Assembly: GCF_000807675.2 (NCBI RefSeq)
Contig: NZ_CP019962.1
Span: forward strand, 1-64,000
Direction of reading: 5' to 3'
DNA from: Eubacterium limosum
GTDB taxonomy: Bacteria > Bacillota > Clostridia > Eubacteriales > Eubacteriaceae
DNA length: 64,000 bases
Part shown: piece by piece, positions 57,183-64,000 of the stretch
Layout of the letters: the number at the start of each line of letters is the position of its first letter
How positions within the stretch are numbered: the first letter of the stretch is position 1
Translations under genes and position numbers: made by a program
The notes under the pieces: generated by a model
What the model was told of the DNA's origin: nothing
Seen by the model: only the letters and a program-made list of their open reading frames with translations
Databases searched by the model: none

Positions 57183-58508
57183 TCATAACAGTTTAGTCAT
57201 AAATGCCCATATATTATCTTGATATTTCGTCAAAATCGGAGCCATCACATTTTCCAGTCCTTCCGGTACCGAGTAACCGATATTCCGGTATTTTGTCTCA
57301 GCCAAGGCAAGCACTCTCCTTGTTTCACTATGCGCCTCTGCAGGTCTTGATCTTTCTCCAGCATTCGCATAATTTGAGTTTTGAACAACATACTCTAATA
57401 CTGCTTTATAATTGTCCAAATTAACATCCGACATAACAAAAGGATTCTTGTCAAAGTTAAAGATGTAATTCCCCCCCGGAGCCATAATATCAATGAGTTC
57501 CTTTGCTTTATCAACACATTCCTGTTTTGTTGCCGTTTTGAGATAAGTAACCGGATACAGGCCTGAGAGTATATGTTTCTTGCCGAGCTTATCCTTAACT
57601 GTCTGCGGGTCGCCGTATTCAAAGCAAAAACGTGTTCCCTCAGGCAATTCCCAGAGATAATCCAGATAACGTGTCCAGTCTGCTTCGCAAAAGATATAGC
57701 AGGGTTGTCCAGCATCATGAAGCGCCTCAACAAGTCTGTGAAAGGATGGCCAGTAAAACTTATCAAATTCTTTGTTCCTCAGATATGTCGCCATGTGAAG
57801 CGGCATAAAGGTTTGACCGTATTTATGTGGATTGGCCGGAAGACCTTTTTCAAACAGAAACGGCAGTACTGCATCGCAGGCTTCAGCGATCTTTTCGGGA
57901 CAGCGTTTAATATCTTTTGTGATTCCTGTAAAACCGCGTAAGAAATCAGCAAGATAATCAAAAGGCGCTGTAACGCCCCCAAGCGAGCCAATCGGCGGTG
58001 TATAAAAAGTATATTTTTCTCTCAGTTTTTTTACAATTGCAGCATGTTTGTTCTGGTAATCATTATGAGCCAGCAATGCCTCGGCAAAGGAAAGAGCCCT
58101 GCTTACACTGTCCTTTCCCCAGTTTGTAAAAAGCTTTGGAAAAACAGTTTCAATAATAAAATCCCGCGGATTTTTTATAAAATCATCATAATCCTCTGGT
58201 TCCATACCCATCACCTCGGGATGCTGCATAAAGCCACTGTCACCCATAACATATGTTTTAGCGCCCAAAAGCGTAAGATAAGCAGGGTAACGTGGCGTTC
58301 CCAACGGAGCAGACTCTAATGGCAGCTCACCGCAAAGCCTGTCTGTGGCTTCATAAACACCATCAAGCGTCCACTGCGTTTTTCCAAGATCCAGTCCTCC
58401 GTATTGAATACAAAATTCCAAAGGTAAAACCGCACCTATCGGAACACGTTTTGGAATAACGCCATCATAAACATCCGTAAAATTTTTTTGGATTGCATCT
58501 GTTTTCAT
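57183..58508 (-). CDS. URO-D-family protein, methyltransferase-like (copy 1)
   Basis: 441 residues in the uroporphyrinogen decarboxylase superfamily, which includes MtaA/MtbA-type corrinoid methyltransferases. Family segments: DGVIPKRVPIGAVLPLEFCI, FTPPIGSLGGVTAPFDYLAD with FLRGFTG, FCEADWTRYLDYLWELPEGT, LSGLYPVTYLKTATKQECVD and APGGNYIFNFDKNP. The zinc motif HxC of MtaA/MtbA is not present at the expected place (IFCEAD), so a different chemistry or donor is possible. Third gene of a tight operon with SLC13 and copy 2. No corrinoid protein nearby. Confidence 0.85.
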   Translation of the reverse strand: MKTDAIQKNFTDVYDGVIPKRVPIGAVLPLEFCIQYGGLDLGKTQWTLDGVYEATDRLCGELPLESAPLGTPRYPAYLTLLGAKTYVMGDSGFMQHPEVMGMEPEDYDDFIKNPRDFIIETVFPKLFTNWGKDSVSRALSFAEALLAHNDYQNKHAAIVKKLREKYTFYTPPIGSLGGVTAPFDYLADFLRGFTGITKDIKRCPEKIAEACDAVLPFLFEKGLPANPHKYGQTFMPLHMATYLRNKEFDKFYWPSFHRLVEALHDAGQPCYIFCEADWTRYLDYLWELPEGTRFCFEYGDPQTVKDKLGKKHILSGLYPVTYLKTATKQECVDKAKELIDIMAPGGNYIFNFDKNPFVMSDVNLDNYKAVLEYVVQNSNYANAGERSRPAEAHSETRRVLALAETKYRNIGYSVPEGLENVMAPILTKYQDNIWAFMTKLL

Positions 58509-58527
58509 TTTTTACCTCTCTTATTTT

Positions 58528-59904
58528 TTAAACCAGGCCGATTAACAGCCAGTATGGTACAACGACCACCATCATAAACACCATTGACATTGCCATTTTA
58601 ATGCCGCATATTTTCATGAAATCTTTTGTGGCGATTAAGCCAAAGGACACATAGAAGAGTGGAAGCGCCCATTCATAGGGGAAAATGACTTCCGCACCTG
58701 CCGCCTGAATGGTATAAAACACCGCAAACGGGTTAATCCCAAGCGTCATACCAATTTGAGTAAAGGCAAGGGTAAAAGTAGCATATATGGCCATTGGTGT
58801 TAGTGCAAAATTAGAAATAACACAGATAATCCAGATAACTGCTATCATAACAAAAATGTTAGTACCAGACATCATCGGCAAAACTAAATCCGCAATGATC
58901 TTGCCAAATCCCATGGCATTAGCAACCGCACCAATACTCAGACAGGTGGCTGTAAAGAAAATCATGGAAAAATCAATTTTTTGAATATCTTCTTTAGTGC
59001 CTACGTTAAATCCTGGAAGATACATAATACAGCCCGCCAGTAAAAATCCCCACGAAATGTCCAGATTATGTAAGCCTGAGGTCAGCATATAAACCAGTAA
59101 GCAGAGACTGATAACAACGCCCTTCTTTTCATCTCTGGTCATTTTCCCCATTGCTTTCAGCTCTTCAGATACAAACTCCATCTGGTAAACTGTATCCTTT
59201 GGCTTACAAAACCGGCCAATCGTAAACACAACAATCGGAATCCAGAGGACAAATGGAATATTGTGAATAAAATAATCCAGGAAGGAAATGGATGGATTGG
59301 TAATAGAAGCCGCCATATTCGGAATAACCGCAAAAGATGGATTGTAAATAAACTGTAATGGAATATAAGCTGAGAAAAAGCCTGCCATCATAATGCCGGC
59401 TGATTCTTTTGATTTCCCCAGGTTAAGAGCTTTACAAATACCAAAGGTTAAACCTGCAAGGGGTAAAATCGCTTTACCTGGCGCCAATAAGTTTATTGCT
59501 AAACCGGAAAGCATAATACCAATCAGCAAACCGTAATAGGATTTACCTGTTTTTTCAATGATCCAATAAGCAACACGCTTTAACAGCCCAATACGAATCA
59601 AAATATTCGCAAACAGAAATCCACCGATAAACATCCAGGGAATGGTACCAAACCACGGTGAAAAAACCACATTAGCCGGCGCTAAATTGGCCAGAATATA
59701 AAATACTGGAAGTATCATGGCCGGAATCAAATTTGGAAGTACTTCAAAAGCAAACATCAAAATTGTACAAAATGTTGCCGCACTAAAAAGCCTTATCTGC
59801 CATGTGAAAACATCGTTAACTGGTATTAATAGGATAATAACAGGTATCAAAATAATGATAGCCCATTTGACCACTTTTGCATTTACCTGTAATTTACTTT
59901 TCAT
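58528..59904 (-). CDS. SLC13/DASS-family anion transporter
   Basis: 458 residues with about 11-12 hydrophobic segments. DASS hallmarks: the N-terminal WAIIILIPVIILLIPVNDVF, the two substrate/Na+ regions NLLAPGKAILPLAGLTFGIC near 140-160 and SNFALTPMAIYATFTLAFTQ near 360-380, and a central charged loop (KPKDTVYQMEFVSEELKAMG). Members carry dicarboxylates, citrate or sulfate with Na+. Flanked by two URO-D-family genes at 19 and 22 bases, so it likely imports their anionic substrate. Confidence 0.88.
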   Translation of the reverse strand: MKSKLQVNAKVVKWAIIILIPVIILLIPVNDVFTWQIRLFSAATFCTILMFAFEVLPNLIPAMILPVFYILANLAPANVVFSPWFGTIPWMFIGGFLFANILIRIGLLKRVAYWIIEKTGKSYYGLLIGIMLSGLAINLLAPGKAILPLAGLTFGICKALNLGKSKESAGIMMAGFFSAYIPLQFIYNPSFAVIPNMAASITNPSISFLDYFIHNIPFVLWIPIVVFTIGRFCKPKDTVYQMEFVSEELKAMGKMTRDEKKGVVISLCLLVYMLTSGLHNLDISWGFLLAGCIMYLPGFNVGTKEDIQKIDFSMIFFTATCLSIGAVANAMGFGKIIADLVLPMMSGTNIFVMIAVIWIICVISNFALTPMAIYATFTLAFTQIGMTLGINPFAVFYTIQAAGAEVIFPYEWALPLFYVSFGLIATKDFMKICGIKMAMSMVFMMVVVVPYWLLIGLV

Positions 59905-59926
59905 TATATTCTCCTTATTTTTGAGA

Positions 59927-61264
59927 TTACAAGCTCCTTAAGAGCATATTCATCAGGACTGTATCATATTTTCTCAACTGTCGGCTCATCACCTCATCTA
60001 TGTCGGTGGTATCCCTTTCGGAAAAATTATTTTCAAGATATTTGGTTTTTAACTCAGGAATGGCCGGGCAGGTTACAGTTCCATATCTTTTCCTGTCAAT
60101 GGCGAGCTCTCCTGCATTTGTATACCATGTGTTTTCGGCTACATAGTCAATGACGGCAATATAGTTTTCAAGGTTAATACTGTTCAGGCTCAAAGGATTT
60201 TTATCGAAACTGAATATGTAGTTTCCCCCTGGAGCCAGAATATCAATATACTCCTTGGCTTTATCAATGCACTTCTGTTTTGTTGCGGTTTTCAGATATG
60301 TCAGGGGATATAAACCGCTGATAATATGTTTTTTCCCCAATGTATCTTTAATTTTCTGCGCATCCCCATATTCAAATATAAACCGCGTTCCTGGAGGCAG
60401 TTCATAAAGATAATCCAAATAACGCATCCAGTCATTCTCGCAGAACAACTGGCAAACCTGCCCATGACAGTACAAATATTCAATAAACTTCTTAAGAGAT
60501 GGCCAATAAATATTCTCAAAATCTTTTGGCCGGATATATCCTGCAAAATGCAATGGAATAAAGGTAGACCCCAGAACCGATACATTTTGCGGCAGCCCTC
60601 TGAAAATCTGAAATGGCAGCAGTGCGTCACATGCCATTCCGATTTTTTCAGGCATCCTCCTTAAATCTGATGAGATGCCTTTAAAACCTCTTAAAAAATC
60701 ACCGAGTAAATCAAAAGGGGCCCGAACTACTGCTGAAGAACCCGCGGGCGGTGTGAAAAAGCCATACTTCTTTCCCAGTTTCTGAGTCAGCTGTCCAACC
60801 TGTACGGCTCTCTCATTAAAGGCAGTCGAAGCTTTCGCCAAAATAAATGAACGCTGAGCCGCATCACAGTCGAGCCCTTTAAACATGCGCGGCAAAACCT
60901 TTTCCATAAAAAAATCCATTGGATTTTCAATAAAGCGATCATATTCTTCAGAAAACAGCGTGACACAATCCGAATGCTGAATACTTCCAGAGGATGTCAC
61001 CTGGTATCCCTGTGAATCCAATATTTTAAAAACAGCTGGATTCTTTTCCTCCCCGCCAACGGGCATGGCGTCCGTATGAATCTTTCTGCAGAGAATATCA
61101 TAAGCATCCTCTGCCTCTTCGAATGTCCATTGTGCTTTTACCATTGACAAACCTGCGTAATCAATGCAGGCCTCAAAGGGCAGCTTGGCTGAAATTGGGA
61201 TCCTTTCTGGAATGCGCCCCTCATAAATACTTTTAAAAAGTTCTGTTTTGGAATTTATCGTCAT
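59927..61264 (-). CDS. URO-D-family protein, methyltransferase-like (copy 2)
   Basis: 445 residues, clearly a paralogue of the 57183-58508 protein over its full length (EGRIPERIPISAKLPFEACI; FTPPAGSSAVVRAPFDLLGD; FCENDWMRYLDYLYELPPGT; ISGLYPLTYLKTATKQKCID). The HxC zinc motif is again lacking. The two may act on different substrates or as a heterodimer. It is first in the operon, behind AAAAGGAGTGGT, divergent from the regulator at 61524. Confidence 0.85.
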   Translation of the reverse strand: MTINSKTELFKSIYEGRIPERIPISAKLPFEACIDYAGLSMVKAQWTFEEAEDAYDILCRKIHTDAMPVGGEEKNPAVFKILDSQGYQVTSSGSIQHSDCVTLFSEEYDRFIENPMDFFMEKVLPRMFKGLDCDAAQRSFILAKASTAFNERAVQVGQLTQKLGKKYGFFTPPAGSSAVVRAPFDLLGDFLRGFKGISSDLRRMPEKIGMACDALLPFQIFRGLPQNVSVLGSTFIPLHFAGYIRPKDFENIYWPSLKKFIEYLYCHGQVCQLFCENDWMRYLDYLYELPPGTRFIFEYGDAQKIKDTLGKKHIISGLYPLTYLKTATKQKCIDKAKEYIDILAPGGNYIFSFDKNPLSLNSINLENYIAVIDYVAENTWYTNAGELAIDRKRYGTVTCPAIPELKTKYLENNFSERDTTDIDEVMSRQLRKYDTVLMNMLLRSL

Positions 61265-61371
61265 TTTTTACCACTCCTTTTGATTTTATGAATAAAATAA
61301 CCAATTACGATATACCGTGCGTTAAAATCTTTTTATCCCGGGTTTTCTATGAAATTTCATTCTTTTTCTGA

Positions 61372-61400
61372 ATTATACTTGGCGCAGAGGACAAAAGCAA
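61372..61400 (-). promoter_or_regulatory. Promoter of the URO-D/SLC13 operon
   Basis: Minus-strand TTGCTT (61400-61395) and TATAAT (61377-61372), 17-base spacer. The transcript would have a leader of about 100 bases containing a CCCGGG element. The weak -35 suggests need for an activator. Confidence 0.65.
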
Positions 61401-61414
61401 TGGTTTACACACAC

Positions 61415-61459
61415 TTGTCAATTGAGGAATTTGACAAAAAAATTGACAGCAGATATAAT
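61415..61459 (+). promoter_or_regulatory. Consensus promoter with overlapping palindrome for the regulator gene
   Basis: TTGACA at 61431-61436 and TATAAT at 61454-61459, spacer 17: a full consensus promoter. The palindrome TTGTCAA...TTGACAA at 61415-61437 overlaps the -35 and is a candidate autoregulatory operator; a third TTGACA starts at 61443. The divergent operon promoter lies 15 bases to the left. Confidence 0.75.
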
Positions 61460-61523
61460 AAAAAGTAAATATATAATCTGAAAGGCCACTTATAATTAAC
61501 CTCCGAAGTGGTATGGTCTTTAT

Positions 61524-62960
61524 ATGAATAACAATCCGCCTTCGCATTTGTTTTTATTGATGGAATGCTTCCGTACGCGTATAAAAGATCTTGCGGAGGT
61601 TCTTCATGTTAACGATTCTCTTGTCAGTAAATGGCGCAATCACAAACGTCTTATTAACCCCAAATCAGATTATGCAGACTTAATATGCCAGTACTATCTT
61701 AGTCTTGACCAGGAGAATAATTTTCATACTATAAAAACACTTTTATCGGACGATTATGAACAGATCGATAAAGCTGATGAGAATGTCCTTCCACATCTCT
61801 TAAAAAAATGGCTTACAGAGGTTCCAGACCAGCTTGACGATTCAAAGATCACTCTGGACTCTAACAGCTATACCACCCAAATTTCTGTTTACCACTACGA
61901 TAGTGGCCGTGAAAAAGCCGTCTTAAGAATGCTGGAAACCCTGAAAAATTTACCTCCAAATCAAGAGTTTCTGATTTTTGACTGCGAAGAAAACTCATGG
62001 CGGCAGGAGGATTCCAGCTTTTTAAAGAAAAGAAAAAAATTATTATATGAAGTCATCAATCGACATCACCTTCAAATTATTCATACTTTTAATGCAAAGT
62101 ATACGGCTTTAAAAAATCTTTTTTTGCGGGATATCAGCTTAAACTTAAACCATAAGGTTGACACCTGTTATATTCCCTTGCAGTTAGTCCCTAATTTTTT
62201 ATCAGACATGCTCATTATAAAAGATAAGGCTGCATTAATTTGCCAGTTCAATGAGAGGTTTACCATACAGCGTTATGCCGAATATCATTCAGATATTCGA
62301 ACGATCCGTTATTATCAACAATTCTATAATGATCTTAAATCGAAAAGCATCCCCATTTACACACAATACTACCTTGATCACTACGAAGACATCATTAACT
62401 TTTTAAAAAGCAAGGTCTGTATTGAGGGCTGTTTATACTATATTTCTCCCCTGCCATTTCCATTTAATACCGATGTTAAAAGTCTTTTGAGGTATACGCT
62501 TAACGCTCAGGATACCCTCCACATCTGGGAATCTGCATTAAAGCAAGGGCCGGTCAGGCATATTTACTGTATAAAAGATATTGAAAATTTTGTAAAAATC
62601 ATACAAAAAAGCCCCGAACCAGAGGCTCAGGACTTACTCAAAATTTTTCTTAAACAAATTAGCGATCTTATGCATCTTGTTGGCAAATCTTCTGAATTTG
62701 AAATTGCTCTTCTTCAGGAATTACCCAAAACAGAAGGAGCAAGCCCCATATTTCTGATTAAAGATAACCGCTATGCCCTCGGCTATAAATATGAAGCATT
62801 TTCAGGACGTTTCCACGCCCTTATCTCAGAAGATTCTACCGCTGTGTTTATATTGTTCCAATACTATGATGAATTTTGGACAAATATCCCCTCAATTCAA
62901 AAAAACAAGGATTGGATTATCAATAAATTAAAAGCTGTTTTCGAGCTTTCAAGGGAATAA
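61524..62960 (+). CDS. HTH regulator with large unknown effector domain (478 aa)
   Basis: Residues about 10-55 form a Xre-like HTH (TRIKDLAEVLHVNDSLVSKW with RNHKRLINPKS). The remaining 420 residues show no family I recognise; they include KAVLRMLETLKNLPPNQEFL and a C-terminal domain with RYALGYKYEAFSGRFHALIS. No transmembrane segment. Divergent from the URO-D operon, with a shared 260-base region, so it should control it in response to the substrate. The ORF is AT-rich relative to its neighbours. Confidence 0.75.
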   Translation: MNNNPPSHLFLLMECFRTRIKDLAEVLHVNDSLVSKWRNHKRLINPKSDYADLICQYYLSLDQENNFHTIKTLLSDDYEQIDKADENVLPHLLKKWLTEVPDQLDDSKITLDSNSYTTQISVYHYDSGREKAVLRMLETLKNLPPNQEFLIFDCEENSWRQEDSSFLKKRKKLLYEVINRHHLQIIHTFNAKYTALKNLFLRDISLNLNHKVDTCYIPLQLVPNFLSDMLIIKDKAALICQFNERFTIQRYAEYHSDIRTIRYYQQFYNDLKSKSIPIYTQYYLDHYEDIINFLKSKVCIEGCLYYISPLPFPFNTDVKSLLRYTLNAQDTLHIWESALKQGPVRHIYCIKDIENFVKIIQKSPEPEAQDLLKIFLKQISDLMHLVGKSSEFEIALLQELPKTEGASPIFLIKDNRYALGYKYEAFSGRFHALISEDSTAVFILFQYYDEFWTNIPSIQKNKDWIINKLKAVFELSRE

Positions 62961-63062
62961 AAATCCGCGAAAATACAATAACAAATTTATTTTATTTTTG
63001 TCACAATTTTGCCATAATCACATTCTATAATAAAGACAAGAAAAAAATAAGGAGTGTTCCAA

Positions 63063-63515
63063 ATGAAAATGAACAAAAAAGTAATCGCTGGCTTTGTGGT
63101 TGGGGTGGTGCTGCTCACAGGCACCACAGCGCTGGCAGCCGGAAACGGCGGGCGTTTTATGCAGGAGTACGGCGCGCAGCACACCGCAGCTGTATGTGAT
63201 ACGGACGGCGATGGCCTCTGTGATGTCACCGGCAATCCTGTCGGTTCTGGCAACTGCTCTGGCAATGGCAACTGCACCGCTGCTCCAGCAGTGGAGACAA
63301 CCCAGGTTCCTGCTGACAGCACTGGAACGCCGGATACAGCTGTACCATCCACAGCAGGCCATCATGCCTACGGTGACAGCGACGGCGATGGAATCTGCGA
63401 TGTCACTGGCAATCCTGTCGGCACAGGCTGTCAAAATGGCAGCGGCAACGGACCCCGTGACGGCAGCGGCCATCACGGCGGGAACGGACGCGGCGGCGGA
63501 CGTCATTGCCAGTAA
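63063..63515 (+). CDS. Small secreted protein with two DxDGDG repeats
   Basis: About 150 residues from ATG 63063 (an ATG at 63054 is less likely; AAGGAGTG precedes). Signal peptide 1-26 (VIAGFVVGVVLLTGTTALAA). Two copies of CDTDGDGLCDVTGNPVGSG / SDGDGICDVTGNPVGTG, each with a DxDGDG calcium-binding loop like dockerin or thrombospondin-type repeats, separated by a Thr/Pro linker. The tail is Gly, Asn and His rich. Probably a Ca2+-binding envelope protein; partner unknown. The promoter may use TATAAT near 63027. Confidence 0.7.
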   Translation: MKMNKKVIAGFVVGVVLLTGTTALAAGNGGRFMQEYGAQHTAAVCDTDGDGLCDVTGNPVGSGNCSGNGNCTAAPAVETTQVPADSTGTPDTAVPSTAGHHAYGDSDGDGICDVTGNPVGTGCQNGSGNGPRDGSGHHGGNGRGGGRHCQ

Positions 63516-63530
63516 ACCAGCCAACGCATT

Positions 63531-63572
63531 AAAAAAGCATGGCGCCCCATTATACGGCGCCATGCTTTTTTA
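63531..63572. terminator. Bidirectional terminator
   Basis: AAAAAAGCATGGCGCC pairs with GGCGCCATGCTTTTTT around CCATTATAC. Very stable stem serving both convergent genes. Confidence 0.9.
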
Positions 63573-64000
63573 TTTTCCGGGTTCAAGTTCTTTATTATAG
63601 ATTAGCGTTTCCTTTGAGTAAATGTGCCGCTCATAGACTTTAGTACCGGGCTTTTCAAGCTCACGCATCAAAAACTGATAATAGGCCCCGGGTGTTACGA
63701 TTCCAGGGATGACCGGCTTGTCAAAATTGGTGTTCTCAAACAGAGAATCCGCTACCTTGACACAGTTAGTATCCACAGCAAAGTAGGTTTTCAGGGTTCC
63801 TTTTTTAAATTTATAAAAGGTCGCATCGTTTCCTTTATAGATCTGGTCAGCGATGTCGCTATAGTCCTTTTCAGGCAGAAGTCCCTGCTCCATGAGCTGG
63901 GTATCGCAGTACCATTCCGCCATATTTTCCCGCATGATGTCAAAATTCTTTTTTATCTGGAGAAGCTCCTCCTTCTCAAAGGCCACCTTAAAGGCAATGA
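63570..64000 (-). CDS. Unknown protein, 5' end beyond the window
   Basis: At least 142 residues are open to the window edge (reading IAFKVAFEKEELLQIKKNFD), so the apparent GTG at 63986 need not be the start. It contains EWYCDTQLMEQGLLPEKDYS and FAVDTNCVKVADSLFENTNF, and ends ELEPGK. No recognised family. The stop lies in the shared terminator. Confidence 0.6.
   Translation of the reverse strand, partial: IAFKVAFEKEELLQIKKNFDIMRENMAEWYCDTQLMEQGLLPEKDYSDIADQIYKGNDATFYKFKKGTLKTYFAVDTNCVKVADSLFENTNFDKPVIPGIVTPGAYYQFLMRELEKPGTKVYERHIYSKETLIYNKELEPGK

Noticed and set aside
1-64000. CRISPR array, tRNA, rRNA or insertion sequence
   Set aside because: No spaced direct repeats, cloverleaf, rRNA-like block or transposase gene was seen.

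Overview
The window looks like chromosomal DNA of a mid-GC, strictly anaerobic Firmicute, most probably an acetogen of the Eubacterium limosum / callanderi group. That is an inference from gene content: folate C1 genes next to a DUF1638 gene, paired URO-D-family methyltransferase-like genes, a DUF1015-serA-serC operon, full-length pyruvate carboxylase and BspA-type repeat proteins. No rRNA, tRNA or CRISPR array was seen.

Bases 1 to about 23,700 are the right-hand part of an integrated tailed prophage whose tail and lysis genes lie off the left edge. Nearly everything reads leftward. From left to right there is a head module (connector, HK97-type capsid protein, scaffold, minor head protein, portal, both terminase subunits, HNH nuclease) and a DNA methyltransferase with a RinA/ArpU-like late activator. 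These are separated by intrinsic terminators. Next comes a run of small, often cysteine-rich early genes (7.8-11.5 kb), a repeat-rich origin-like gap, a replication/recombination module (DUF927 helicase, CHC2 primase, ERCC4 nuclease, DUF669, AAA_24 ATPase) and an SPFH/prohibitin gene. The switch region holds a GTG-start Cro-like repressor, a tandem-HTH repressor, an ImmA-type protease and four operator-like repeats. The rightward lysogeny arm has an Ltp-type superinfection-exclusion candidate, a PH-domain protein and a tyrosine integrase behind an RNA element with two mutually exclusive folds.

Bases 23.7-46 kb are host core genes: Zn-dependent PLC-like protein, hemolysin III, DUF1836, an FtsX plus M23 hydrolase pair without FtsE, DUF1638, 5-formyl-THF cyclo-ligase and FolC, an ABC exporter, NCS2 and DAACS transporters, DUF1015-SerA-SerC, a large secreted leucine-rich-repeat protein, and CdaR/CdaA for c-di-AMP synthesis. 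Between cdaA and pyruvate carboxylase lies a CBS-pair gene that looks like the c-di-AMP receptor DarB/CbpB. It has its own promoter, a ~260-nt leader, a seven-codon leader peptide and a terminator just before the gene. Synthase, candidate receptor and candidate target thus sit together.

Bases 50.5-64 kb carry a shikimate/chorismate operon (aroB-aroA-aroC-aroQ), HdeD and MarR-type genes, a secreted/membrane-anchored protein pair, and a compact operon of two paralogous URO-D-family proteins flanking an SLC13 anion transporter. A 478-residue HTH regulator of unfamiliar architecture is divergent from it. The window ends with a small secreted acidic-repeat protein and a truncated unknown gene. The points most worth checking are the c-di-AMP neighbourhood, the URO-D/SLC13/regulator cassette, the integrase leader and the prophage small RNA.
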